In this document: piece after piece, positions 1-6,292 of the stretch
Layout: every line of letters starts with the position of its first letter
Position numbering within the stretch: the first letter of the stretch is position 1
NCBI GenBank assembly: GCA_910587345.1
Contig: CAJUKH010000042.1
Location: 1-13,054 of the forward strand
Reading direction: 5' to 3'
Origin: an uncultured Oscillospiraceae bacterium
GTDB lineage: Bacteria; Bacillota; Clostridia; Oscillospirales; Oscillospiraceae
Length of the DNA stretch: 13,054 bases
Notes under the pieces: model-generated
Database searches by the model: none
Seen by the model: only the letters and a program-made list of their open reading frames with translations
What the model was told of the DNA's origin: nothing
Position numbers and translations under genes: made by a program

Positions 1-141
1 GCCAAAAAACTGCGTAAAGACCAGCCGCATGACCAAAAGGGTCAGCAGCGGGGACAACACGCTCCAGGCCATGCCCAGCACGGTGCGTTTATACTTTTTC
101 TTAAAATCTCGCTTGACCAGTTCCTCAAAGAGAAATTGGTG
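1..141. repeat. Left arm of a perfect 141-bp terminal inverted repeat
   Basis: Bases 1-141 are the exact reverse complement of 12914-13054. I compared them base by base and found no mismatch. At the next base inward (142 versus the complement of 12913) identity stops and the sequences become unrelated. The repeat codes for the permease N-terminal core on outward-facing strands. Because both copies reach the window edge, the true repeat may be longer. Identity at synonymous positions means very recent duplication, gene conversion, or ongoing exchange. Confidence 0.97.
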
Positions 142-162
142 CGCCTTTAGTTTTTGTAGCAT
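1..162 (-). CDS. TagG/Wzm-type ABC-2 exporter permease, N-terminal fragment (partial)
   Basis: This is the start of a polysaccharide/teichoic-acid ABC exporter permease that runs out of the left edge. Only 54 codons are present, against roughly 260-275 residues for the family. The ATG lies 2 bases beyond the stop of the upstream transferase, so translation is probably coupled. Seen: a short amphipathic cytoplasmic start, then ELVKRDFKKKYKR followed by VLGMAWSVLSPLLTLLV, the charged-segment-then-first-membrane-helix pattern of TagG, RfbA and Wzm permeases. The family moves undecaprenyl-diphosphate-linked polymers across the membrane together with an ATPase (TagH/Wzt), expected outside the window. 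From His8 onwards all 47 visible residues, and their 141 bases, are identical to the permease part of the right-hand fusion ORF. The first seven residues differ completely. Confidence 0.85.
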   Translation of the reverse strand, partial: MLQKLKAHQFLFEELVKRDFKKKYKRTVLGMAWSVLSPLLTLLVMRLVFTQFFG

Positions 163-164
163 AA

Positions 165-2870
165 TCAATCCTGCTTGTCCAATTTTATGATTTCTTCGTA
201 CACTCGCTGACAGTTGTTTTGGTCGTTGAAGGCGAAAAATTTGTCGATACGCTCTCGATACTTATCCTTCAATTTGCAGTCGTTTTCCATATACTCAATA
301 ATGCGGTCCACCGTGCTTTCGAGGTCATATTCCACTTCGCCGAATCCGTCACGCTCGTAGTCGAAATAGCCTCTTTTGTAGTCATGACCGCCGTTAAAAA
401 AGTTATCTGCATCAAACTGGCAATATATAACGGGTTTTCTTAAGTAAGCAAAATCAAAAGCAACGGAAGAAAAGTCTGTAATCAACAGCTTGTTTCTAGC
501 AAACATATCTCGATATGTTACATCGGTCCCCTGTAAATTAACCGCTTTAGGAACAGAAAACAAATCGATATAAGGAAACAGAACCGGATGTGGGACAAAG
601 TTTATTTTATAGTCTAATTCTTTCGCCTTGGTTAGCAATCGTTCGTTATGAAGTAAAGCATAGTAAAATTGGTAATATGAGCTTTCTTGAAAACCAGTAT
701 TTAAATCCCAAGAACTATCTTTCGGATGATATTGCCCCATTAAATGGCTTCGCCAAGTTGGCATCAGAACAATTTCTCGTCGTTCTGCATGGTATAAACG
801 GTCATGTCTGGGAAGCCCTGTTAACCAGATGTCTTTAGAACTATAGCCGTATGATGGCGTATTAATAATATATTGTTGCTCTCGTAAGGCAGATGTAACA
901 AATCCTGTGATGTTTTTAGCGTACCGATTCAGTCCTTTCGATACATCATTGTGTATAATTCCATGCTGAATAAAAATATATTTACACTTTTGCATTAAAT
1001 CTCTATATGCATGGTCATATCCAATAAAGGGATTATTTATTTCATTATGGCTATACGCAGATATAATATAGTTTGCAGATAAGTATAACAGTTTATGTTT
1101 CCATCCCATGTATGGCAACACAGTTCCGATCTTGGAAAGTCTTTCGAAGTCGCTTGATTCCTTTGATATCAAAAAATATGGTTTAACATGAGGAGGCTTT
1201 TGCCTTTGCAAATATGTAAAAAATGCTTCACCATTATCATCTGCTCGATTTGCTTTATCACATATCAGCCAAATTTCTTTCCGTTTTAATTGCCTGATAA
1301 TATAAGTGCATAGCCGGGCAAAAACTGCTTTTCGCCCGCCAAGTTTATTTTTTCTCCAAATCTCTCGGAGAAAATGAAACTCATGACAAATATGACCCAA
1401 ACGGCCGCAACGGGTAATATAGATAGAGTTGTGAGTAGTTGTTATGGCCCAATTTTCCGAAAAATAATATGCGTTTTGATATACCCTGCTTAATGGGGAA
1501 AATTTCCCAAACTGAAGGTCTGATTTTATAATATCTATTCCTCGACAGCGTAAAACGAGTTGCAGTTGATATTGATTTACAGTTGGCTCAAGCTCGAGTT
1601 GCCCTTTAAAGGCTACTCCCCGGCAAACAAAATCGTCAAAAACATATAAATCTAAATTTGGTCGTTCTATCGGCTCACATAAAATCTGTCTATCTTGAAT
1701 TTTTAAAAATATCTCAAGGGACTCATTAGCTGTAATGCCAAGAGCTTTCACATACCCCTCAACGAAAAGAACATTATTTTTTACATAAAGAAGTTCTATG
1801 CTACAACTATTCTGGCTTACCATTGAAAGTATAGTATTATTAAAATGAGTAACGATATCATTAGTCCTAATATGTAAATCTGGGAGACAACCGTATTTTT
1901 GGCTTAACATATAGCATTTATATTCTGGCCAAATTTGGCCCTGTTTTATTATTATATCATCATCTATATACCGCAGAATATCCTGCAAACATTGACGATA
2001 TTCTGTGATCTCAGAGTCCGACAGCAAACCATCAGGAATCAGATTTTGCCTAAACCGCCAATGAATATCACGCAAAATCGTGTATTGAACAAATTTTGGA
2101 ATATATCCGCATACTGTTTCACAATATTGAAGTGAATCTAAATATGCATATACAAATGGAAGATAATAATTTTTGCCTTTTCCGGATTTTTGTATTGCAG
2201 ATAATTCGCCTGTGGTCCGAATTCTATAAAGATAGGCGGCATTACTTTCTACGCCTAAAGTGAGTTTGTTGACTAAAATATGTAATAGAAAATTTGTATC
2301 CTCCGCATAGGCCAACCCGTCTTTGAACCGAACCATTTTTAATGCGTTGCTGTCTATGAATGCAGAAGCGGCAGAATAATGAACTAATGTATATTCTTGG
2401 TATAAGTCAATAATGCGGCTTCCCTTTTGGAACTTGGCTTTATTTAGAGGGTGTTCACCCTCTTCACCATCAAAATAAACAATTGGAAGTACAACAACAT
2501 CCGTTTCGCCTTTATAGCTATCGAAGAAGGCAAATATGGCCGACATTGTATTTTCACTTAGTTTATCATCAGAATCCAAAAAATTGATATATCGGCCTTG
2601 AATATGTTTTAGCCCTTCATTACGAGCGGAGGACACGCCTCCGTTTTCTTTATGAATCACCAGCACATTTTCGGGGTACTGGGCAGCATACTCATCACAA
2701 ATAGCCCCACTGCCGTCAGTGGAGCCATCATCTACCATGATAAGCTGTATTTTCTCAAATCCGAAGTCTTGGGCAATCAGGCTTTCAACGGCCTCCCGCA
2801 AAAAAGGTTCGACATTATAAACCGCCATCACAACAGAGAATTCAAACGGATACTTTTTCTTTTCTTCCAT
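165..2870 (-). CDS. Bifunctional GT2 glycosyltransferase + CDP-glycerol glycerophosphotransferase (TagB/TagF-like)
   Basis: A 901-residue two-enzyme protein. Residues about 10-230 are a GT-A family 2 glycosyltransferase: FSVVMAVYNVEPFL, VDDGSTDGS with Asp47-Asp48, and the metal-binding LDSDD with Asp99 and Asp101. Residues about 520-890 are a CDP-glycerol glycerophosphotransferase (PF04464 type): IQHG with His636, VPHP with His761, and TDFSSVAFDFA with Asp799, matching the catalytic histidines and nucleotide-binding Asp/Ser of TagB/TagF. The stretch between (about 350-520) is a beta-rich linker often seen in such proteins. It probably adds a sugar and a glycerol-phosphate to a lipid-linked wall polymer on the cytoplasmic face. 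The ATG at 2870 is chosen because AAGGAG (2880-2885) sits 9 bases upstream; an in-frame GTG at 2900 has no such site. The region is clearly more AT-rich than the next two genes of the operon. The permease start follows after 2 bases. Confidence 0.88.
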   Translation of the reverse strand: MEEKKKYPFEFSVVMAVYNVEPFLREAVESLIAQDFGFEKIQLIMVDDGSTDGSGAICDEYAAQYPENVLVIHKENGGVSSARNEGLKHIQGRYINFLDSDDKLSENTMSAIFAFFDSYKGETDVVVLPIVYFDGEEGEHPLNKAKFQKGSRIIDLYQEYTLVHYSAASAFIDSNALKMVRFKDGLAYAEDTNFLLHILVNKLTLGVESNAAYLYRIRTTGELSAIQKSGKGKNYYLPFVYAYLDSLQYCETVCGYIPKFVQYTILRDIHWRFRQNLIPDGLLSDSEITEYRQCLQDILRYIDDDIIIKQGQIWPEYKCYMLSQKYGCLPDLHIRTNDIVTHFNNTILSMVSQNSCSIELLYVKNNVLFVEGYVKALGITANESLEIFLKIQDRQILCEPIERPNLDLYVFDDFVCRGVAFKGQLELEPTVNQYQLQLVLRCRGIDIIKSDLQFGKFSPLSRVYQNAYYFSENWAITTTHNSIYITRCGRLGHICHEFHFLREIWRKNKLGGRKAVFARLCTYIIRQLKRKEIWLICDKANRADDNGEAFFTYLQRQKPPHVKPYFLISKESSDFERLSKIGTVLPYMGWKHKLLYLSANYIISAYSHNEINNPFIGYDHAYRDLMQKCKYIFIQHGIIHNDVSKGLNRYAKNITGFVTSALREQQYIINTPSYGYSSKDIWLTGLPRHDRLYHAERREIVLMPTWRSHLMGQYHPKDSSWDLNTGFQESSYYQFYYALLHNERLLTKAKELDYKINFVPHPVLFPYIDLFSVPKAVNLQGTDVTYRDMFARNKLLITDFSSVAFDFAYLRKPVIYCQFDADNFFNGGHDYKRGYFDYERDGFGEVEYDLESTVDRIIEYMENDCKLKDKYRERIDKFFAFNDQNNCQRVYEEIIKLDKQD

Positions 2871-2879
2871 ACCCTTCCG

Positions 2880-2885
2880 CTCCTT
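2880..2885 (-). promoter_or_regulatory. Ribosome binding site that fixes the start at 2870
   Basis: AAGGAG on the minus strand, 9 bases before the ATG at 2870. It lies downstream of the alternative GTG at 2900, which argues that the shorter 901-residue form is the product. Confidence 0.6.
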
Positions 2886-2916
2886 TTGTATGCCTATCAC
2901 AATGCCCGTCCGTGCT

Positions 2917-3897
2917 TCACTTTATATCCCCAGCCCACAAGTCCGGCCAGCCCAAAGGCCACCATGTTGCGTATGGGATCAGATGCAACACCATCCGGCC
3001 TGCCAGACCCAAATTCATGTACTGTAACGCATCCCGGTAATGTGCTTTGCCAAAGGCCGCAACCTCTTTCAGTTCTTCCTGATATTTTCTCCGCTCTTCC
3101 TTCGGATTGGAATAATAGCCCGTCCAAATCCCCACGGCAGAGGCCACGCATTGCGCTTCCAGCAGTTGGCGAAATTGCGGCCATTCATCTTTCATAGTGT
3201 CATACCGGTTCCTGGCCGCTGTGTAGTGGTCCCGGCGGTTGGTCAAGCTGATATCGGCCACGATACTGCCGGAGCGCTGCACATAGTGGTATTTCACCCC
3301 CGGCAGGCAAACCACTCGCCCCGCTTCCAGAAACAGCTTATCCATGACGGCGATGTCTTCAAAGGTCCTTCCCTCTGGGAAACATACGGTTTGAAACAAT
3401 TCCCGGCGCCATAATTTGTCCCAAAGATAATTCTGCATCATATCGTTTTCCAGCAGCGCCTTTAGTGCCTGCTCCGGCTCCAAAACCGTTACACATTCCC
3501 AAGCGCGAAATACGGTCTGTGCCCGATATCGTTCCGCCCTGCTGCACACCGCAATATTCGCATTCTGTTCCAGCGCATTTTTCAGCAGATATTCATACAT
3601 ATCCGGCTCTATCCAGTCATCCGAGTCCACCCAGCCGACCCACTCGCCCGTCACGGCGGACAGCCCGGCATTGCGGGCGGAGGATACCCCTCCGTTCTCC
3701 TGATGGATGACCCTGATCCGGCCATCCCCGGCGGCGTACTCGTCACAAATGGCCCCGCAGTTGTCCGGGGAGCCGTCGTCCACAAGAATGATCTCCAGAT
3801 TCCGATAGGTCTGATTCACAATGCTGTCCAGACACTTGCGGAGATATGGCTCCACCTTGTAAACCGGGACGATAACCGAAATTTTTGGTTCCTTCAT
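2917..3897 (-). CDS. Family 2 glycosyltransferase (GT2)
   Basis: A 326-residue GT-A fold glycosyltransferase that moves a sugar from a nucleotide donor to a growing surface glycan. Seen: ISVIVPVYKVEPYL at the start, LVDDGSPDN with Asp40-Asp41 for the nucleotide, GGVSSARNAGL, and the DxD-like metal motif DSDDW at residues 91-95. The remaining half, with WDKLWRR and FEDIAVMDKLF, is the acceptor-side part usual in EpsJ/CpsJ-like enzymes. Its ATG overlaps the stop of the upstream GT4 gene by 4 bases (ATGA), so the two are translationally coupled. The N-terminal third resembles the GT2 domain of the next gene (both share AICDEYAA and ENGGVSSARN), pointing to paralogues within the operon. The acceptor and sugar cannot be read from sequence. 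Confidence 0.88.
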   Translation of the reverse strand: MKEPKISVIVPVYKVEPYLRKCLDSIVNQTYRNLEIILVDDGSPDNCGAICDEYAAGDGRIRVIHQENGGVSSARNAGLSAVTGEWVGWVDSDDWIEPDMYEYLLKNALEQNANIAVCSRAERYRAQTVFRAWECVTVLEPEQALKALLENDMMQNYLWDKLWRRELFQTVCFPEGRTFEDIAVMDKLFLEAGRVVCLPGVKYHYVQRSGSIVADISLTNRRDHYTAARNRYDTMKDEWPQFRQLLEAQCVASAVGIWTGYYSNPKEERRKYQEELKEVAAFGKAHYRDALQYMNLGLAGRMVLHLIPYATWWPLGWPDLWAGDIK

Positions 3898-5000
3898 CCT
3901 TCTCCGCCCTTTAAGTAAAATTCCTCGATTCGGCGGGATACGCCGCTGATATCAAAGCCCGCCTCCCTCACGGCCTCTGCCCCCGTGGCCCTGTCCCTGC
4001 GGACTTCTGCGGTCAGGAGGGCTTCGGCCCACTCGCCGGCCGGGGCGGTCAGCGGCAGATAGCGCACTGCCTCCCCCAGCCGCACTTCCCGGGTGAGCGT
4101 ATCGGCAAACAGGCACGGCAGGCCTGCGCACTGGGCCTCCACCGCCGTCACCGGAAGCCCCTCAAACCGGCTGGGCATCACAAATACGTCCATGGCCCAG
4201 AACAGCTCTTCCACATGGTCGGACAGGCCGTAGAAAATGGCCGCTTTCTCCAGCCCCAGTTTCTTCGCCTTCTCCCGCAGAGCCGGCCGGTCCTCCCCCT
4301 CCCCCACAAGGAGGAGGGCACTTTCGGGGCATCGTTGCTGAACTGCTTTCAAGACATCCAGCAGGAAGGTTTGGTTCTTTTGGTAGCACAGCCGGCCCAC
4401 ATTGCCAATGACCAGCTTCCCCTCCAGCCCCAGTTCCCCCCGGACCCGGGCACGGGCGGCGGGGTCAAAGCGAAACCGCTCCACATCAATGCCGTTGGGG
4501 ATGAAGGTCCACTCCGGGATATCCCCAAACAGGAACCGGGCCGCCGAAGCGGAACAGGCCCAACGGTGGGTCATCACATCCCCATAGGCCCTCCTGGCCC
4601 AGCGGTGGAGGGCCAACTTCAGGGGGCGGCCCGGGCTTTTCCGCAACTCGGTGTTGTGGCTGTGGGCGATGCGCACCGGCACCCCGGCCTTTTGGGCCAG
4701 CGCCAGATAGCACAGGGAGAGGGCCTGGTAGGCGTTGAGATGGACCACATCGTATTGCCGCTGCGCCAGCAGGGCGGAAAAACGGCGGTGGTTTTCCGCC
4801 AGCTTCCGGGTGCTGCCCGACAGCGGGAGGAAGCGGACGCCACGTTCTTTCAGGGCGGGGGTGAAGATGCTCTCCCTCAGCCGGGCGGCCACGATGTCGA
4901 TTTCCAGGCCGGCAAGGTCCATATGGCAGATCGCATTGCAGAGAAAGGCCTCAATGCCGCCGGATTCCCAGGTCTCGCAGAATACACAGATCCGTGCCAT
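3894..5000 (-). CDS. Family 4 glycosyltransferase (GT4), first gene of the left operon
   Basis: A 368-residue GT-B fold retaining glycosyltransferase, similar to EpsF/CapM-type enzymes of exopolysaccharide and capsule clusters. Seen: an N-terminal SGGIEAFL loop (residues 13-20), DVVHLNAY at 84-91, SHNT near 114-117, FIPNGID at 166-172, the C-terminal domain opening IGNVGRLCYQKNQ (198-210), LVGEGED (231-237), and the E-x7-E pair Glu280/Glu288 in SRFEGLPVTAVEAQ that binds the nucleotide sugar. A ribosome binding site GGAGG lies about 7 bases before the ATG. It is notably GC-rich compared with the transferase at the far end of the operon. Only 35 bases separate its start codon from the left 18-bp repeat of the invertible segment, so its promoter is expected to lie inside that segment. 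Confidence 0.9.
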   Translation of the reverse strand: MARICVFCETWESGGIEAFLCNAICHMDLAGLEIDIVAARLRESIFTPALKERGVRFLPLSGSTRKLAENHRRFSALLAQRQYDVVHLNAYQALSLCYLALAQKAGVPVRIAHSHNTELRKSPGRPLKLALHRWARRAYGDVMTHRWACSASAARFLFGDIPEWTFIPNGIDVERFRFDPAARARVRGELGLEGKLVIGNVGRLCYQKNQTFLLDVLKAVQQRCPESALLLVGEGEDRPALREKAKKLGLEKAAIFYGLSDHVEELFWAMDVFVMPSRFEGLPVTAVEAQCAGLPCLFADTLTREVRLGEAVRYLPLTAPAGEWAEALLTAEVRRDRATGAEAVREAGFDISGVSRRIEEFYLKGGEG

Positions 5001-5035
5001 CGTTTCCCTCCGCCGCTTCCCTGTGCAACAGGTGA

Positions 5036-5053
5036 TTTATCACAAAATATAAA
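5036..5053 (+). repeat. Left 18-bp inverted repeat (IR-L) of the invertible segment
   Basis: TTTATCACAAAATATAAA. Its exact reverse complement is at 5289-5306. Flanking bases on either side do not match, so the repeat is exactly 18 bp. It is the likely crossover and binding site of the adjacent recombinase. It ends 36 bp before the GT4 start codon. Confidence 0.9.
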
Positions 5054-5054
5054 T

Positions 5055-5092
5055 TACGTCCCCTGCCCGGGGAAATCCGGGCAGGGGACGTA
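5055..5092 (-). terminator. Strong hairpin, leftward intrinsic terminator candidate
   Basis: A perfect GC-rich 16-bp stem (5055-5070 with 5077-5092) closes a 6-base loop. Read on the minus strand, it is followed by AATTTATATTTTG, a U-rich tail that includes IR-L itself. Read rightward, the stem is followed by TGAAAAGG, not a U-tract, so polarity is leftward. In this orientation it would stop recombinase read-through from reaching the GT4 operon. Confidence 0.65.
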
Positions 5093-5096
5093 TGAA

Positions 5097-5118
5097 AAGG
5101 GCCGGTAACAGGCCCCTT
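5097..5118 (-). terminator. Second hairpin in tandem, leftward terminator candidate
   Basis: On the minus strand AAGGGGCC, a 7-base loop and GGCCCTTTTC form a short GC stem (5099-5103 with 5111-5115, plus an AA/TT extension with one bulge) followed by a TTTTC tail. It is met just before the larger hairpin by transcription moving left, so the two act in tandem. Confidence 0.5.
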
Positions 5119-5142
5119 CCAATTTAATTATGAGCGCAAACC

Positions 5143-5179
5143 ATCATACCGGGTAAACGGTTTCCTTACCCGGTATGAT
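5143..5179. other. 14-bp stem hairpin inside the invertible segment
   Basis: ATCATACCGGGTAA (5143-5156) pairs perfectly with TTACCCGGTATGAT (5166-5179) around a 9-base loop. Neither side is followed by a clear T-run, so it is not an obvious terminator. Each arm contains TATGAT, a near -10 hexamer, one on each strand, but no good -35 lies 16-18 bases upstream. It could be a protein-binding dyad or an RNA structure. Confidence 0.55.
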
Positions 5180-5196
5180 TTAACACGCAAAAAAAC

Positions 5197-5225
5197 TTGC
5201 GATTTCAGCGTCTCTATGGTAATAT
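5197..5225 (+). promoter_or_regulatory. Candidate sigma-A-type promoter pointing right
   Basis: TTGCGA (5197-5202) and TAATAT (5220-5225) are separated by 17 bases; each matches four of six consensus positions. It lies at the right end of the invertible segment and points out through IR-R, antisense to the recombinase and towards the right operon. After inversion it would point into the GT4 gene. Two 4/6 boxes are weak evidence, but it is the best-spaced pair I found in the segment. Confidence 0.35.
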
Positions 5226-5288
5226 TGACAGGAAAGCGCAGGATTTGCTTGCGTGTGTTTTTGCCGCCCAAAATATCGGCGGACAAGT

Positions 5289-5306
5289 TTTATATTTTGT
5301 GATAAA
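5289..5306 (-). repeat. Right 18-bp inverted repeat (IR-R) of the invertible segment
   Basis: TTTATATTTTGTGATAAA, the exact reverse complement of 5036-5053. It ends 5 bases beyond the recombinase stop codon, so the recombinase gene itself lies outside the inverting segment. Confidence 0.9.
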
Positions 5307-5311
5307 CCCCG

Positions 5312-6160
5312 CTATGAAATCAGCCCCAGCCGTTCCAGCTGCCGGGTGTGGTTGGCTCCGGTGGAGAGCAGATAGATCCGGGTGGTCTCGATGCTGGAAT
5401 GGCCCAGCACGTCGGCCAGCTGGGCCACGTCCCGGCTGGCACGGTAAAAGGTGCGGGCAAACAGATGGCGCAGATTGTGGGGGAAGACCTTGCTGGCGGC
5501 CACTCCGGCCCGGGCGCAGAGGGCTTTCATCTCCGCCCAGATCTGCCGGCGGGAAAGTCCTTTCCCCCTCCGGGTGAGGAAAATCTCTCCTGTGGCGATG
5601 TTCTGCTTCTTTGCATACCGCTCCAGCTTGCGGCACAGCTTGCCGGGGATGAGGATAGTGCGGACCTTCCCCTTGAGGGAGATCTCCGCCCGGCCGGCCC
5701 GCAGGGCCTCCAGCGTAATGTATTTCACCTCCGATACCCGGATGCCCGTGGCGCAGATGGTCTCCATCAGCAGGGCCAGACGGGTTTTCCCCATCCCCTC
5801 CGCCGTGGAGAGCAGGCGGCCGTAGTCCTCCCGGGTCATCTCCCGCTCGGTGCTACGGAAAAACCGCCGCTGGATGCGGTAATACCGGGCACGAAGCCCG
5901 CTCCACCCCTGAAAGGCGAAGAAGCGGTTCAGGGCGGAGAGCTTGGTGTTTACGGTCTCGGAGCGGCAGCCCAGGCTGTGCAGATATTCTTTCCAGGCGG
6001 CGATCTCCCTCTGGGTCACAGTTCGGCCGGCCAGCCAGTGTTGAAAGGCCGTCAGATCCCGCAGGTATTTCTCGATGCTTCCGGGGGCGTACTCCAGGTC
6101 ATGAAGATGCCGGGAAAACCGGCAGAGATCCTCCTCCCGGATGGTGTGGTTCCGTTTCAT
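5312..6160 (-). CDS. Tyrosine recombinase (XerC/XerD-like), putative promoter invertase
   Basis: A 282-residue site-specific recombinase of the lambda-integrase/Xer superfamily. Residues about 10-90 are the SAM-like core-binding domain (YAPGSIEKYLRDLTAF); residues about 107-280 are the catalytic domain. The full active-site set is visible: Arg141 in ATGIRVSEV, Lys165 in KGKVRT, His228 and Arg231 in PHNLRH, His254 in LGHSS, and the nucleophile Tyr263 in TTRIYLL. The gene is therefore probably active, not a relic. The start is secure: ATG with GGAGG 7 bases upstream. It sits between two divergent glycan operons, 5 bases from an 18-bp inverted repeat, with no other phage or transposon genes, so promoter inversion is its likely job. 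A chromosomal Xer role is unlikely in this setting. Whether it acts on the 18-bp repeats is inferred from proximity only. Confidence 0.9.
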   Translation of the reverse strand: MKRNHTIREEDLCRFSRHLHDLEYAPGSIEKYLRDLTAFQHWLAGRTVTQREIAAWKEYLHSLGCRSETVNTKLSALNRFFAFQGWSGLRARYYRIQRRFFRSTEREMTREDYGRLLSTAEGMGKTRLALLMETICATGIRVSEVKYITLEALRAGRAEISLKGKVRTILIPGKLCRKLERYAKKQNIATGEIFLTRRGKGLSRRQIWAEMKALCARAGVAASKVFPHNLRHLFARTFYRASRDVAQLADVLGHSSIETTRIYLLSTGANHTRQLERLGLIS

Positions 6161-6292
6161 GATTCAGCCTCCTTACAGGGTAGGGTCAGGGGAGCGAATC
6201 CAGTGTATCACAGATATCATTTCCCGGGAAAGCCGGGCCGGGGAACATCCGCTTTGCGGAGGCGGAAGAAGTCTGGGAAAGGGGGCGGCCTC
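6161..6292. other. Divergent intergenic region between recombinase and right operon
   Basis: These 132 bases must hold the recombinase promoter unless it is transcribed otherwise, and may hold one for the right operon. Visible are the recombinase ribosome binding site (6168-6172), the 12-bp palindrome TTTCCCGGGAAA (6220-6231), a small CCGC-TTT-GCGG hairpin (about 6249-6260), and TATCACA at 6206-6212, a heptamer shared with the 18-bp repeats. TATCAT (6215-6220) matches five of six -10 positions on the plus strand, but no -35 is correctly spaced. No convincing promoter was found on either strand. Confidence 0.45.
6168..6172 (-). promoter_or_regulatory. Recombinase ribosome binding site
   Basis: GGAGG on the minus strand, 7 bases before the ATG at 6160. 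It confirms the recombinase start. Confidence 0.7.

Larger units (their letters stand above)
5036..5306. promoter_or_regulatory. Putative invertible promoter segment (phase switch), 271 bp
   Basis: This non-coding stretch is bounded by perfect 18-bp inverted repeats (5036-5053 and 5289-5306) and lies between the recombinase stop codon and the first gene of the left operon. Within it, from left to right, are two hairpins with leftward terminator character (5055-5092, 5097-5118), a 14-bp stem hairpin (5143-5179), and a rightward promoter candidate (5197-5225). The segment has no convincing coding capacity. Small promoter-bearing segments between short inverted repeats beside a tyrosine recombinase are known phase switches (for example Bacteroides capsule promoters). 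By analogy, inversion here would turn the left operon on and off. The given orientation looks OFF for the left operon. The repeats are directly visible; inversion is inferred. Confidence 0.8.

Noticed and set aside
1254..1262. TTTATCACA in the left fusion gene, identical to the first nine bases of the 18-bp repeats
   Set aside because: The match ends after nine bases, lies in AT-rich coding sequence and has no partner repeat, so chance is the simplest explanation.
2871..2900. GTG start at 2900 for the left fusion enzyme
   Set aside because: The AAGGAG site at 2880-2885 is spaced correctly for the ATG at 2870, and the extra ten residues are not part of the GT2 fold.
4215..5108. Long plus-strand open frame opposite the GT4 gene
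   Set aside because: A GC-rich shadow of a well-conserved GT4 glycosyltransferase. Its translation is low-complexity and resembles no family.
5225..5230. Perfect TTGACA on the plus strand inside the invertible segment
   Set aside because: No -10-like hexamer occurs 16-18 bases downstream (the sequence there is CTTGCG), so it is not supported as a -35 box by itself.
5197..5577. Open frame running from the switch segment into the recombinase antisense strand
   Set aside because: No ribosome binding site of note, composition typical of an antisense shadow, and it would be disrupted by inversion.
5312..6160. Reading the recombinase as part of a prophage or integrative element
   Set aside because: No phage, conjugation or transposase genes and no attachment-site-like direct repeats are visible. 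The neighbours are all glycan genes.
5348..6292. Long plus-strand open frame upstream of and in frame with the DUF4422 gene
   Set aside because: It is antisense to the recombinase, whose catalytic residues are all intact, and has no family-like sequence. The DUF4422 homology begins only just after ATG 6293.
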